From NCBI GenBank assembly GCA_963669155.1, contig OZ022584.1, forward strand, positions 19,402,114 to 19,466,113: a stretch of DNA of 64,000 bases, written 5' to 3'. Both the position numbers and the translations under genes were made by a program. Below are positions 10,454 to 22,455 of the stretch, piece by piece (the stretch's first letter is position 1; each line of letters begins with the position of its first letter). Source of the DNA: Arbacia lixula. Its lineage: Eukaryota; Echinodermata; Echinoidea; Arbacioida; Arbaciidae. The notes beneath the pieces were generated by a model that searched no databases, was not told the origin of the DNA, and worked only from the letters and a program-made list of their open reading frames with translations.

Positions 10454-11439
10454 GTAAGTAAATATTTATCAAGTATCAGTTGGCCGAGACTCGTACATTT
10501 ATTGTCATCCCAATAATATTGCTGCAACATAGCCGTGAATCAGAAATTAAGTTTTCAACTTAAACTTATTTTCCAAAATATACCTTGGTAGATGCGATCT
10601 ATTCTGGTTTTCATTCATCAGTTAAAAATAAACATCGGTTCAATGTGTGTTGTCCCACATGCTAGCATTGATGCGTGGTAACTGCACTACAAGTAAATAC
10701 AACATCCAATCCATAACCATAAACCTGGCCTGGCTTGACTCTTTTGGACATTTGGATCGAGCGGTCAGAGTCAGAAGATCCGGTAACAAAGGTAATTACT
10801 AAAGAGCTTGCGGGTTTTTTATGTATCTTTACCGACTTGCCTCCGGCCTCCTGGATTTGAGCCCGGTAGGGCTCAAAACCGGGAAAACGGCAGGTTTGGG
10901 GCCTCAAAACTAAGTGGAAAAAACGGCTCCACAGCAAAACAAACATGACAAACCATCCTAAGTCCTATACTACAGCTTTAGCTGTAGTACTAGTAGGTTT
11001 GAAAAATCAGCAAACGACAATTAATTACAGTAGGCCTAATGAGGAGCTAAAGCCCAAAACATTATTTTTTAACGAGAGTCCGGAACTATTTTCAGGTGAA
11101 AAAGCATAAAAAATAAAGTCCAAAGTTTACACGCGATCCATGGAGCTTGGTATCAGCGCATCTATATGACAAAGTGTAATACACGCGTAATGTGCACTTT
11201 TTTCTTTGTAGTTGACCGCGCTATGCGCGCTATGTTTTCCATTGCATTGTCTCCTGTTTTAACGAAGCTGCCAGCAGTTAACTGTATGCAGTTTGAGAAT
11301 CGTAGCGATCGTCCAGGAAATCATGTTTTTATGGTGAAATTGTGTTGTAGTTTTATTGCAATTGGATCACGTCGATGAATATCACAGAGAGAACAAGGTT
11401 TGAGGAACTTGTGGGATTATTTTGCTTTTTGTTCTAGGG

Positions 11440-12130
11440 CAATTCCAAGATAACACCCGGACACCTTAAAACAAATTTTCACTTTTCAAATGTAAACTAC
11501 AAATTAAGTGTAGTAGAGAGTAAGAACAAACTTTTATTTTACATCTTTGACTCATATCGCAAGCAACTTTGAAAAAAAAAATAATACAAAATTTTCATTT
11601 ATTCATGAGTTACGCATAATTAACTACTACCGTATCACCGGGACACGAAAAGGACATGCTTTTTTTAACACAATTCAAACTGGCAAACTGGCAAAAATTT
11701 TGAAACTTGGTCGTGGCTATATTGATTTAACTAAGTAGAGACCCAATAATAGTAATTAGGTGTTATCTGAAAAAAAATTCTATCATGAAGATAATTATGA
11801 ATTAGAATACAAAAAGTGGTACCGTGACACACTGGAACTGTACCACCGGGACATCTGAAAGTCATGTACAAAGTGTATGGAAAATCAGGTTGTCTCACTT
11901 AAATGGCAAAAATCTGTGAAGTTAGTGAACATTCTGAAAAGTGGCTATGTATATTGATTTGGTGCAGAAGAGTCTCAGTAATAATAATTCGGCATTCTTT
12001 GTAAAAAGAATCTATTATCAATATAACTATGAACTAGATTGTACAAAATTGTACCGAAACACACAGACTTTAATGTACAAAGTCTTTGGAAAATGAGACT
12101 GTCTTACTAGAAAGTAAAAACATTTTGAGT
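11440..12130. repeat. Degenerate tandem repeat of about 210 bp in intron 1
   Basis: About three diverged units. Shared landmarks are caccgggacac/caccgggacatc, gtggctat..attgattt, agagaccc/agagtctcagtaataataat, and ttctatcatgaagataattatgaa/tctattatcaatataactatgaac, each followed by gtacc. Unit starts are near 11636, 11842 and 12050. No coding capacity is evident. Confidence 0.55.
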
Positions 12131-12721
12131 TCAAATAGCAGATCTTGTGAGAAAGTAGTATTTTATCTTGAATTTTACTGTATAAAACTTCAAGATTCAA
12201 GATGAAGAAAACTCTTATTAAAAAATGGTCTCTACAGGTGGAATAAAAACAAAAACAAGCAAAACTTTACAACTCGGAACGAAGCAAGCACCACAAATAT
12301 ATGGTTTGGGGCTGTAACAATTGATACCAACTGTTAAAAATAATAAAAGATGCATCACATGGAAGAGCATAAATTCCTGCACAAGATGGGGGGGGGGGGG
12401 GGGGGGGGAATGGGTACTAAATCTTCAAATTGGCAACCTTGTTGAAAAGGTTGAAATCCCTCTTTTGCTCTTCAAATTGGCATGATTTTTTGCTCTAACT
12501 TTTAATTTATGATGGAATTTACATTACATTTCTTCATAAAAATTTCCTTTAAAAAATAGTTTTTCCAATCTAAAAGCCAAACTTGTGTTTGTACTTTATT
12601 CTATAGATTTAGTAGATGCTACTTCCTTTATTTTCTGATTGTTTGTTCGAAATCGAAGAAAGTTTTTTGTCATTTAAAGTTTAAATTAATGTCAATTTTT
12701 TATATCACTCGAAAGAACATG

Positions 12722-12840
12722 ATCGACTATACCGAAAAATCAGTCTCTGTAGAAAGTTGGATCCGCTGAGATTGCATCTGGCTACTCTGAACCCTCCTAT
12801 TCGGGGGTATGTCCAAAAATGTAATTTCGATTAAAGAAGG
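12722..12840. repeat. Dispersed repeat (GGATCCGCTGAGATTGCATCTG family), copy 1
   Basis: About 120 bp that shares ttggatccgctgagattgca, tgtccaaaaatgtaatttcg and flanking words with 32433-32552, in the same orientation. Class unknown; it may be the 3' part of a SINE or MITE. Confidence 0.6.
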
Positions 12841-13297
12841 CATGCCCTGAAATCTGAATGAGATGGTTCTTCCTGTCTAATGATCGACACACAATGCTGG
12901 TGAAATTTTGGCACTGCATTCTGGATTGATTGAGAATTTTATAGCACATTAACCACGTTATCTATCTGAATGATTACTGTTTTGCAGAGTGATGTTCAAA
13001 AAAGCACTTTCTCCAAAGATTTTGGAGCACAATTTTATTGATATGCCAGTGAAATTTTATTTTAGTGAAAATGTAGTCTAAATTAACCTACATCTGATGT
13101 TTTTATACATTTCTTATTTATGGTACTGTATATTGCTCCTACTCTGATAGTTCTTCCTGACAGTTTTGTTTTTCTTCATAACAAGTATACTCTACCAAAA
13201 AAGTATCAAACCAGTCCTTTATTTCTTTCAAAGATTAAAAACATCATCTATGATGATTACTTTTTTAGTTTGATTTTGCTTTGTTTGTTTTCCACAG

Positions 13298-13436
13298 GAC
13301 ATCATGGAGGCAGAACCTTTCAGCAAAGATGATTCTCTGGAAAGGAGTATTGAAGACATTCGATGTAAGATGAGGGAGAAGAGGCGGAAAAAGGATCAAG
13401 CTGATCGGAGTCTGTCAAAGTCACATCGGAGCAAAG
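13298..13436 (+). CDS. sgo: shugoshin coding exon 1 (start codon exon)
   Basis: The acceptor ttgttttccacag precedes 13298 and the donor is AAAG/gtacgg at 13437. Six bases of 5' UTR precede the ATG at 13304. The exon encodes 44 residues, basic after residue 20, ending phase 1. Confidence 0.9.
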
Positions 13437-16400
13437 GTACGGAGTCTATGGACACAAAGAAAAGGTTTATGGTAGGATTGGAAAGGACCGACTGTACAAA
13501 AAGTACTATTTTTAGTAAATACGAGCTGTTAAGATACCCAATGACTTTGTATTTAATTTATATCATGCTGCAAGCAAAACAGATTTTGGACTTGTCAAAA
13601 GTAATCCTTCCTATTTTGAGATTATTTTTCAAGTATTTGATATTATTTAAAAAATTGTCTGAATGCTGAAAGTACCCAGAATCTATTGATTTAAGCTCTA
13701 CCACTAACCCCTTTACAGAGCCTGTATTCCTTCAGAGTAAACAAAAACAAATATTGATCCTGTGCGCAGCAAGCAGACTCATCTCCGATGTAAGGTACTC
13801 CTTGAGAAGGTATTGAAGGCAGGCGCAGTAAATTTAAGTGTGGCTCACAATCACTTTTTAGACTCCACGCGTGGTGTTTGCGCCACACGTTTTCTACACT
13901 CGGTACTACCCTGATTGAAGGTGGCCAACAGCTGACGAGAAGTGCTCTTGGCCATAATGCAAAAGCACATAATAAAAATTGTCATTCATTTATCCTAAAA
14001 AGAATATTGAAGATGAGCAAAACAAGTTTTACTCGCCAAGTTTCTCAGGACTGGGGGGGGGGGGGGGGGATAGTGATGATATTTTTTCCATAATTTTTTA
14101 ATTTCGCCCACTCTCTGAAAGTGCTCTCAGGGGGGGTAGCAGTCATGGCTTTTTTTCCGGCGCTGCACAATTTCTTGCGTCATATATTACAGGGAAACCC
14201 CGTTATAACGAGGGGGACGGGACCCACACTTTTTCCTCGCTATAGCCGATTGCTCGCTATATCAGTACATGATCAAAACATACAGAAACAAATGCATCTA
14301 TAGGACTATACAAACAATAACATATTTACCGCTAGGACTGTAATATAAATGGCTTTGCAAGCATTCTAAACTGAATTCATGACCTAAAAAATCACTAAAA
14401 TATCTAACAGCACAGTTAAAAATGTAAATAAATGACACTTCCAACACCTCCGTTTACCGACAAATGAAGCAGCGGTGAGGCCCAGTTACCCGGCCGCGCC
14501 TGCCGTCATGACTGCGTGTTAGCAATGAATGATCATTAAACACTATCTGCATGCATGCGCGGCCGCGGTCGTACACGCGCGGTGTCACACGTGTTTAGAG
14601 GCTTCTGCCGTGTAAGTGCGTGAGCGGGACTGTGTTGATTGTTGCGCGCGGGGGCGTGCAGTACCTAGAGCCGTATAGAGATATGGCTCTGGCAGTACCG
14701 CACGCATGTAATGTGGACATATGCATGTGTGGTTGTGTGTGTGTGTGGATTCTTGAACGGTGTGTGTGATCAGCGTTTAACGGCGCGAAGAAAATTGCCT
14801 GTGCTGTTGTTGCATTTCCCTCGCTGGGCGGCGTGGCTGAAGGGAGTTCTCGTAATAACGGAGTCAATTTCCTTTCTTTTTCTTTATTCTTGGGCTGGGA
14901 ATTTGCCTCGCTATAGCAGAAATTTCGCTATAGCCGATCTCGTTATATAAAAACAGAATGCACAGAGGTCTATGGAAGAAAAATCGGGACCCAAGAAATG
15001 TCCTCGTAATAGCAGGGTTCTCGCTATACCCGTGCTCGTTATAACGGGGTTTCCCTGTATTAGGTAGGGGTAAAAGAAAAAATAATATAAATAAGTTAAA
15101 AAAAAAAAAAAAAATTGGGGGGGGGGGGAGTTGAACCCCAACCCCCCCCCCCCCCCCACCCTAAATACGCGCCTGCTATCAGCTCTGAAATCTGTAGTTT
15201 CTTCTCAAAACTTAATCTCTATTTAAAAAAGGGAAGGGATTCTGAAAACTCACATTGTGCAACCAAACATCTAGTTGAGATATGATTGGTAGTCTGAAAA
15301 GTAAGTCTCATGCACTCATCAATCCTGTCTTCGCTCGAATACATTGTGTGCATGTGGATGTGTGCAGGTGATGAGAGTTAAGACAAGGCATGTGAACATA
15401 ACGGTATTCAGAACACTACCTGTAAGAATAAAAGTACTTAAAGTAATTATATTTCATTATGCATTAGTTATATTTGATATTGTCTAGGGTTTCCTAGTAT
15501 ATTACTAATTTTCAAGTATTCTCAAGTTCTCAATGATTGCAAACACCCTAGGAACACATTGCATTTGTTTATTTATTGTATTACAGCCAATCTGGTGCTA
15601 AAAGCAACATTGCGGCAGAACAACCGCAGTCTGGCCAAGTCCTTGGAATGCTCCCGCAACGAGTTCCGGCAAACGCAACAGGAGCTCCTGGAAATGCAGA
15701 GAGAAAGGCATCTCCTGCAATCTATTGTCAACCGTTTCCAAGATCAGCACAGCAAGCAGAGAGTGAGTTGAGTTACTTCATTACATCTTTTATAGATCTC
15801 ATAGAAATAGATGTTAACCAATCCACTAAAGAATGTATGCCTCTTATAACCCTAAGTGGGTACAGATATCCCCCTCTCCCTGCCCCTTGACTTTGCTGAT
15901 GCTATTGGCATCATCCCACAAATCTCCAAACAATATAACAAAAGTGTGGGTTGTTGTTACTGAACAGTGCAACCATAACTGCAAAGTACAAACAGAAGTC
16001 TCCTCGAAAGTGTCCATACATTATATCTGCATTTATGCATAATGACAAACTCTTTCACTTGGAGAAGTTGTCTTTTAAAGTTGTGAATGTGTCTTGCACT
16101 ATTGAGTAGATATTGTTATTCTATATATACCATAATGTCTGATAACTGTGTGTCGCAGGATCAGATTCGAGGAGTGCGAGAAGTCCTGAACAGAGTGACG
16201 GCCAGCCTGCTGAACACGGTGACCCTGATAGGAGAGGCCCTGGATATGTGCACCATCCCCCGCCAGACCAAGGACAGCAGCCTGGGACTGGTCTTCAGAC
16301 CTTCCTCCATCACCTCGGACGACATCTCCTTCTCGGACCCAGGAGAGTGAGTATTGTGGGGCTGTATGGGAATACAATAGAGCCACGGCCAAGGGAAACA

Positions 16401-19066
16401 GCGCCCCCTGTACATAAAATGGACTAGTCCCTCCCTGGTATATCATTGACAAGCTGTGCTTAGTCTAAATTTTTATCCCTCTCAAAATCAGTCCAGTATT
16501 AATGCCCCATTGTAAGGACTACACCTGTAAATGCTAAAATTATTAATTTGATTTGAAAGTCTTCAAGACATATTCTTCTATCTTCTTACACATCAGACGC
16601 TAGTGTATGCTGAAATATTACGTTGATCATCATCGTGTTATCTCCATTGGCAGCACTGGAGTGATATGAAAATTGATGTCCATTGTCATTGTCAATATCG
16701 AGACACAAACCATGAGCTTGTTGGTGTTAATGTGTGCAACATGATGAGAGGATGTACCTGGTAGTACAGGCTGTCTTGAAGATAGATGCACACAGTTGTA
16801 TCGGAGAAAAGTATCTTTAATTTTTGTCTTGGAATACAAAGAGAAGAGAAAGGAATTTCAAATTCTAGGGAGATCTTTTCATTAATGGTGAATTTTCAAC
16901 ATGCCTACCCTAATAGTTAACTTTTGATGTTTATTCCTTTTTGTAATTAAATGCAACTCATTGAGGACTCAAATTTATCAAGGTTTTATCTTAAGTTGGC
17001 ACCACTATCTGTGGTCCATGTGTAATATACAAACAATGCACAGTTATGAGTGAGTTGGGGCTGTGCAGCGCATGGAAGGAGAGTGTTTACCGTGCGCTGC
17101 ACCGCCTCAATGTCACGAACGTTAAAACTGTGCATTATTTGTTTTATAAGACAGGTCGGGATTTAAAGGTTGGTCGACAGGTACCTTGAAGATTTTGGTG
17201 CATCTCCCATATTACAAGAGTTTATTCTACGAAGAAATCAAATGGCTGCTTCCACGGACGGCTAATCTAAACACCAACAGCAACAGAAAAACACTAGTTT
17301 CTATGATGCGACACTCCAACATGGACGGTGTAACACTTGGGCCTAGATTTTTCTAGAAGTCCTAAATTTTGATGTGAACACATTTACAGTTTAGGTGGAC
17401 TCGACATGCCATCATAACTTTTTGAAGGGAATTTTCATTGGTAAACTCCTGAATATCTTGGTCCGAGAGAAGCTGGAATTGCGGATCGTCCGTGAAGGCA
17501 GCCATTTTTTTCCCATGTAAAAAAGCATGCTCAATGATCAAGCACAAAGGCATGCTGCTAGCTTGCGCACATACACCATGCGCTGGATCAATCGGCCCAG
17601 AGCTCTAGCAACCAAGTTTGCATAGAGTTTGTACACAAACGGAAAATGCTGCATGAAAATTGCACAGTGCTGCACAACAAATACACGGCTGGAATAATTA
17701 GAAAAAAATTAATGCATAGTCATGTGACTCGCATAAGGGATTCCTATTGGTCACATTCTTTAACCTGTCTTATAATACAAAATAGTACATGGACAATTCG
17801 ATTTTAACTTTGCAGTATTTTGCTTCTTGAAGTGAATGCAATCTACACTCAAATTGCTTCTGCCTTCCACCAAACCACTCATAGTTCCTAGTAGTCTGAC
17901 CGAGCTGCACTGTACCTGTTCGTAGCCAGCCATTGCTATACATGTACTTCTTTTTCACCGTGCATGATATGTGCCATTTTGGAGCATGTGCATTAATGGG
18001 CAAAACTTTATCATGGGTAGTTTGGTGGTAGTGTGACTGTATGCAGAGCTGCAAAGTCTCCCTGATTTGACGGGAGAGTCCCGGGAAATAGACCAATATC
18101 ACTGTGCACATTGGATTTCATCACATCACCTAATCTCCGTGATTATTGATAGATTATTGTCATGAGGGTGTGTGCATAATGAAGACATCTCCCTGATTTC
18201 AGATGAAATTTTCCCATTCTTCCTTATGATCGGGAAGTCAATTTTGCAGATTGTTCTCATAGAATTACCTGTCATACGTCTGTACATACAGCCTCCCAGC
18301 TGTGACTGAAGAGCCGTCCGGGGAGAATCTAAGCAACCATCCAAGACGTCTTCCTGCCTGCACAACGAAGTCGAAGAAGCAACCTGATGACCCATCCCAA
18401 ACTGTTGATGATATCCAGGATCCTCTTCCAGCCCCACAAACGGAATCAAAGATCCACCCAGACGACGTCTCTGAAGACCTTGCCCCTGTGTGCAGGACCA
18501 AGAGTGGAGACAGCACCCCTACAACGAGGTCCGACACCCACCCTGAAGATATCTCTGAGGACCCTGGCCCTGCGTATGGAGACAGCCCTCCTAGTGAATC
18601 CCAAGCAAGACTTGCTTCCCCTTCAGCGAGATCCGACACCCACCCTGAAAACGTCTCTGTGAACCATGGTCCTGCGTCCCAGACACAGACCAGAAACGAG
18701 ATCCAGGACCTCCCAGATATGGATGTCGTAGACATGGACTTTACACTCCTCTCAGACACAGGAGAATGCAAAGAGAGAGGTAATTCTACATGAGGATATA
18801 TTCATAATCAGTCTTTATGTTGATATAGCTACACTTTGGGTGTAAATGATTGTATGAGAAGCTAGATCCCATATTGGATACTAGGATTAAAAGACATCTC
18901 TGAAATTTTGAAATTCTAGATTTTTATTAATGCTTGGAAGAGATTTTGTAGAAAGATTTCTTTATTTGTTATGCAGACATGCCAACCAGTACGATTTTGT
19001 CGTATTTAGTACGATTTTTAGAACTGAATACGACAGTACGATTTTCCTTTAAAAAATATGATTTTC

Positions 19067-19098
<32 letters not shown>

Positions 19099-22000
19099 TT
19101 TTTTTTTTTTTTTTTTTTTAAATCTTATTTTGTGTGTGCCATATTCAATGGCGAAATGCCCATTCTGTTTTGTAAAGTATCCTACCAGCATCTCACATTA
19201 GCAATTTGGGGATGTTCATTGGTTCATCGAGCACACCAGTCATCACAGAATCATGCATATTCAACCAATGCTCCATAAAAAATGCCCGATGTAGGAACTG
19301 TAAGAGACATTGATCCGTTTTTTTTTTTTAATACATTTTTTGTTGGTAAAATACAACATTTTGGATTAAAGAATACAGTTTTTGAACTCCAGAAGTTGGC
19401 AGGTCTGGTTTAGGGGACTTTGCTGATCTTTATTCTAAGATCCAAATAGATGCTCTCATACTATTGTGTGATAGCATGTGTTGCCACTTATACATTTGCT
19501 TTACAGCGAAGATGTCCCATTATTGGTAATACTGTAATCGGTATGGGATGAAAAGAGTGAAGATGAGATGAAAGAGCAAACATTTCACTTTCCCATTGTT
19601 ACCAGTAAAACATTTTTCTAACATTTTCCTGGCTTGCGGCCAACACGCCACTGGTCATGTTGAGTTTTCGTGAAAATCTGATTTTTCACTCAAAAATACA
19701 ATTTTTGAGGATATTCAGTCTGATTTTTTGTGTTAAGAGGTTGGCATCTCTGGTTATGCCCCCAAATCAAAAGGGAGTTTGCCCTATATTTTCCTGTGTG
19801 CAAATTGAACATCAGGAGTGTGCTTATGAAAATAATACACACACCCTTACAGGGGTTTGATTATGTTTTACTGTCCGTTGAGTTTATATGATGAAGGATT
19901 AGGGGAAACCTAAACTGATGATATTTTCTTTGTTTTCTGGCTATTTTCAATAAAGCATCTATTTTTTGTGTGTTTTTAAAGAAGTGTAACATTTTTTCTT
20001 TTATCAGTAGTGTTACTGTAATTTACTTTGTTTCCTCCACCATTTCTTAATTGTAGGTAGCAGGAAAGAAGACGACAAAGACTTGCAGTTATCTCAAAGG
20101 CCTGCTGTGAATGTGCCTTCAGAAGAGGTCCCTTCAGAAGATCTCCCTTCAATAAGTGCACCATCAGCAAGCGGAAATGCCTCCCAAAAGACAGAGTCAG
20201 CGACCAATCCAAAGAAGAAGCCAACAAGCAAGCTGCCTGTGATGAAGAAGACAAAAACTAAAAAAATCCCATCCAAGAAGAGCCAATCAAAATCAAGCAC
20301 CAGCAAGAAAGATAAGAGAAGCAAGACGGATGACAAGGATGTGCATCCCGCTAGTGTCTTTGATCTTTCTTTGGGAGAAAGCTTCTCACATCCAACCCCA
20401 CCCCATGCCATCAAGTCTCACCCCAAATGTGTCGCTGTCCCTGGTATAAAAGGTCAGACAACCCTCAAAGCAGATAGGCCTGATGAAGATCAACCTAAGG
20501 ACAGTGCTGAAGATGTAGAGCACGAGACACAACAGTCTGGGGAGATTCAGCTTCAAAAAGACACTGGAAAGCCGAACAACACAGATGCAGGGGATGTTGT
20601 CACTGGAAGAGAGCACCAAAAGATAAGAAGGAAGTCTAGAAAGTCCAAGACGATTGTAACCCCAGGAGCTACGGAGGCCAAGGTCAGGCTGTCGGAGAGA
20701 GCTCTCCTAGAGGAGCTGGACAGCCTGGATTCGTCCTACCTGAGTGATGTCACCAACCAGGACAGGCGGAGCAGATGCAGATCAGTCATCCCCTCCAGGA
20801 GGAGCAGCAACAAGGATGCAGGAGAAACCCTAAATGACCTCATGGCCAAGCCTCTATCCCACAGGCCCTCCAAGAGGAAACTCTCCAAGAAACACTTCTA
20901 CTTTGGAGCAGAAGAACCTGAGGACTCCCAAAATCTGTCTGAATCTGTCAGACACTCACAAGGAAAATCAGCAAGCAAAAGGACTACTGGTTCTGGTGTA
21001 CCCACTTCCACTATTGAACATGGAGAAGAATATGAGGTTCTTCAAGCTACATCCACAGCTTTGAACAGTACAATGGAGCTCCTGGAAGGCCTAGAGACCA
21101 TTCTGTCAGAGGAAAACCCTGCGGCAGACAAGAAGGTGATGAAGAGAAGGACAACAATATTTAAGTCAGGTGTCCGCAGTGGTGTCCCAAACTTGAATGT
21201 GACTTTTGACTTGGATGAAAGTCAAGAGAAGAAAGCTACCGATGAAGAGGCTAAGCTAGGTAAGCTTCAGGTTGACAGAGCAAGGAATGTTCATGGAAAG
21301 AAGAAAAATGTGAACAGGAAAACCTATGTTGTGGCTGACATGGAAAAAGCTCTTCTGAAACCAGCTGTCAGTGAGTTAAGAGATGAGGTGCAGAAGAAGG
21401 TACATGGAGACGATAGTGAAGAACAGCTTATGGCAGCAGATGTAGCAAATACTGGTACTGAAATGATGCCCATCACAGAAGCACAAGAGAATGCTACGAT
21501 AGAAGATGCGGTTGTTGGATTGGCTGGATCAAGGACTGAGCCAAAGGATGACGACAAGAAGGTGCGGAGAAGCAACAAGGGTCCGTTAGACGACGGGATC
21601 ACACCAGGACAACAAGAGAACGAGGTGATGGAAGATGTTGTGCGGTTAGAAGGATCAGGGGCAGAGAAAAGTGCTGAAGTCACAAAGAAGCGGAGAAGCA
21701 GCAAGAGGCCAGCTGATGCCAGGAAAAGTGTGGGTGAGGCCGGGGGCAAGCCAAGCAAGAGAGCCAGGAGTGAGGTCCTAGAAGGACCAGAGGGTGACCC
21801 TCAAGAAGGCCCAGCAGCCAGTGACTCCAGTGAGCAGCAGAGGAGACCACGCAGGGGGAAAGTGGTCAGCTACAAGGAGCCCAGTCTTAACAAGTAAGGC
21901 TTTCTTCATCTTCATGTACAGTTTTAAGATTCAAAAGGCACACTCATTTAGCTTAATCCTAATCAGGGTGGGGTTGTTGGCGTAATGGGCTCCCCCAAGG

Positions 22001-22455
22001 TTTCTCACAATTTCTAAAAAGGGCAAAGCCAAAGATATCACTCAATTTCATTACTTTCTTCTTTGCAGTCATCCAACTTTTTAGACAAAAATCCGGACGC
22101 ATCATTTTTTGGAAGACATTGTCATTCCAAATTTTGCTAATTTTCATGAATGTTAAAAAAAAATTGTCTTCTTTCATAGAATTCACTGAGCCAAATCGTT
22201 TGTCTTTCTTATAACTTCAACTTATAAATTTTACCTGCCTCATTATGTTTTCTACTGTATTTCTAGTGACATGTTCTTTTTCATAATGCATGTAGCGTGC
22301 TTCAACACAATGTATCTCTCATAAATGTTTCGTGTCTTCTGCTTTCTAGGAAAATGCGCCGAGGGGATCCGATCAGCACGACTGTTTACTCGGGCTTGGC
22401 TGGCAAGACTACAGAGAAAGCTGAGAAGGCCACGCAACAATTAGCAACAGAATGA
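13304..22455 (+). CDS. sgo: Shugoshin (complete coding region, six coding exons)
   Basis: Shugoshin recruits PP2A to centromeres and shields cohesin from premature removal in mitosis and meiosis. Coding exons are 13304-13436, 15587-15762, 16159-16346, 18292-18779, 20057-21893 and 22350-22455. All introns are GT-AG, phases agree (1,0,2,1,2), and the sum is 2928 nt, 975 residues. Residues 1-44 match the Sgo N-terminus (SIEDIRCKMREKRRKK), 46-103 form the coiled coil with the Asn-Asn pair (56-57) expected at the PP2A contact, and 927-947 hold the conserved C-terminal basic motif (VVSYKEPSLN then KKMRRGD). The centre is Ser/Lys-rich, low in structure, with two sets of internal repeats. Start: first ATG of the exon, giving the conserved N-terminus. 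I am sure of the family; orthology to vertebrate SGO1 or SGO2 is not decided. Confidence 0.93.
14190..15058. mobile_element. Non-autonomous pogo/Tigger-like element, copy 1
   Basis: Terminal inverted repeats start CAGGGAAACCCCGTTATAACGAG and end with its reverse complement. Both are flanked by TA, the expected target duplication of Tc1/mariner-pogo elements. Inner arms repeat the motif CTCGCTATAGC. It is 869 bp with no transposase; the core from about 14430 to 14840 is GC-richer and unlike the second copy at 35495-35904. It sits in shugoshin intron 2. Confidence 0.85.
15100..15165. repeat. A-run/G-run/C-run simple sequence
   Basis: About 15 A, then about 12 G, a short spacer and about 15 C, forming a G-run/C-run inverted pair next to the Tigger-like element. 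Assembly of such runs may be unreliable. Confidence 0.7.
15587..15762 (+). CDS. sgo: shugoshin coding exon 2: coiled coil
   Basis: The acceptor is tgtattacag and the donor is AGAGA/gtgagt at 15763. It encodes residues 45-103, rich in heptad-like Leu/Gln/Arg (LVLKATLRQNNRSLAKSL, LLEMQRERHLLQSIV). The split codon G/CC gives Ala. This is the homodimer and PP2A-binding segment in characterised shugoshins. Confidence 0.92.
16159..16346 (+). CDS. sgo: shugoshin coding exon 3
   Basis: The acceptor gtgtgtcgcag and the donor GGAGA/gtgagt fix the ends; the exon enters in phase 0 and leaves in phase 2. It encodes residues 104-165, helical at first (VREVLNRVTASLLNTV), then Ser/Asp-rich. Confidence 0.9.
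17035..17136. repeat. Hairpin in shugoshin intron 4
   Basis: The outer 11-bp arms AATGCACAGTT and AACTGTGCATT are perfect, and the inner arms GCAGCGCA and TGCGCTGC are also perfect. Directly precedes the element at 17144. Confidence 0.65.
17144..17774. mobile_element. Possible short-TIR element in shugoshin intron 4
   Basis: Ends TTATAAGACAGGT and ACCTGTCTTATAA are exact inverted copies 631 bp apart. The interior shows no coding frame and no second copy in the window. The class is unknown; the short termini could be chance, but an exact 13-bp match makes that unlikely. Confidence 0.45.
18292..18779 (+). CDS. sgo: shugoshin coding exon 4: acidic repeats
   Basis: The acceptor is gtacatacag and the donor AGAG/gtaatt lies at 18780. 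The first base completes Asp. Encodes residues 167-328, acidic and Pro/Ser-rich, with degenerate repeats: KKQPDD (194), SKIHPDDVSED (218), SDTHPEDISED (246) and SDTHPENVS (280). An alternative acceptor seven bases downstream at 18299 would break the frame. Confidence 0.85.
18975..19752. mobile_element. TGCCAACC-ended element with A(n)T(n) core, copy 1
   Basis: Starts agacatgccaaccagtacga and carries TIR-like ends gttggcaggtct at about 19396 and gaggttggcatctct at 19737-19752. Near the left end is a pure A run of about 28 followed by a T run of about 25. The body (ccatattcaatggc, tcctaccagcatctcaca, gatgtaggaactgtaagag) is shared with 32594-33191. It lies in shugoshin intron 5. Confidence 0.65.
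20057..21893 (+). CDS. sgo: shugoshin coding exon 5: long basic central exon
   Basis: The acceptor ttaattgtag precedes 20057 and the donor AACAA/gtaagg follows 21893. It encodes residues 330-940: a Lys/Ser-rich stretch resembling a nuclear localisation region near residues 376-420, many Ser/Lys dipeptides, a duplicated block of about 43 residues (starts near 806 and 849, each beginning EN..ED and ending in RRS.K.P), and the first half of the C-terminal motif, VVSYKEPSLN. A long, fast-evolving central exon is typical of shugoshins. Confidence 0.92.
22350..22455 (+). CDS. sgo: shugoshin terminal coding exon
   Basis: The acceptor tgctttctag precedes 22350, and the first base completes the Lys codon AA/G. 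It begins KKMRRGDPIS, the second half of the conserved C-terminal shugoshin motif, continues Lys/Thr-rich, and stops with TGA at 22453-22455. Confidence 0.9.

Noticed and set aside
18265-18771. 168-codon minus-strand frame rich in Ser and Trp
   Set aside because: Shadow of shugoshin exon 4, whose repeats keep the opposite strand open.
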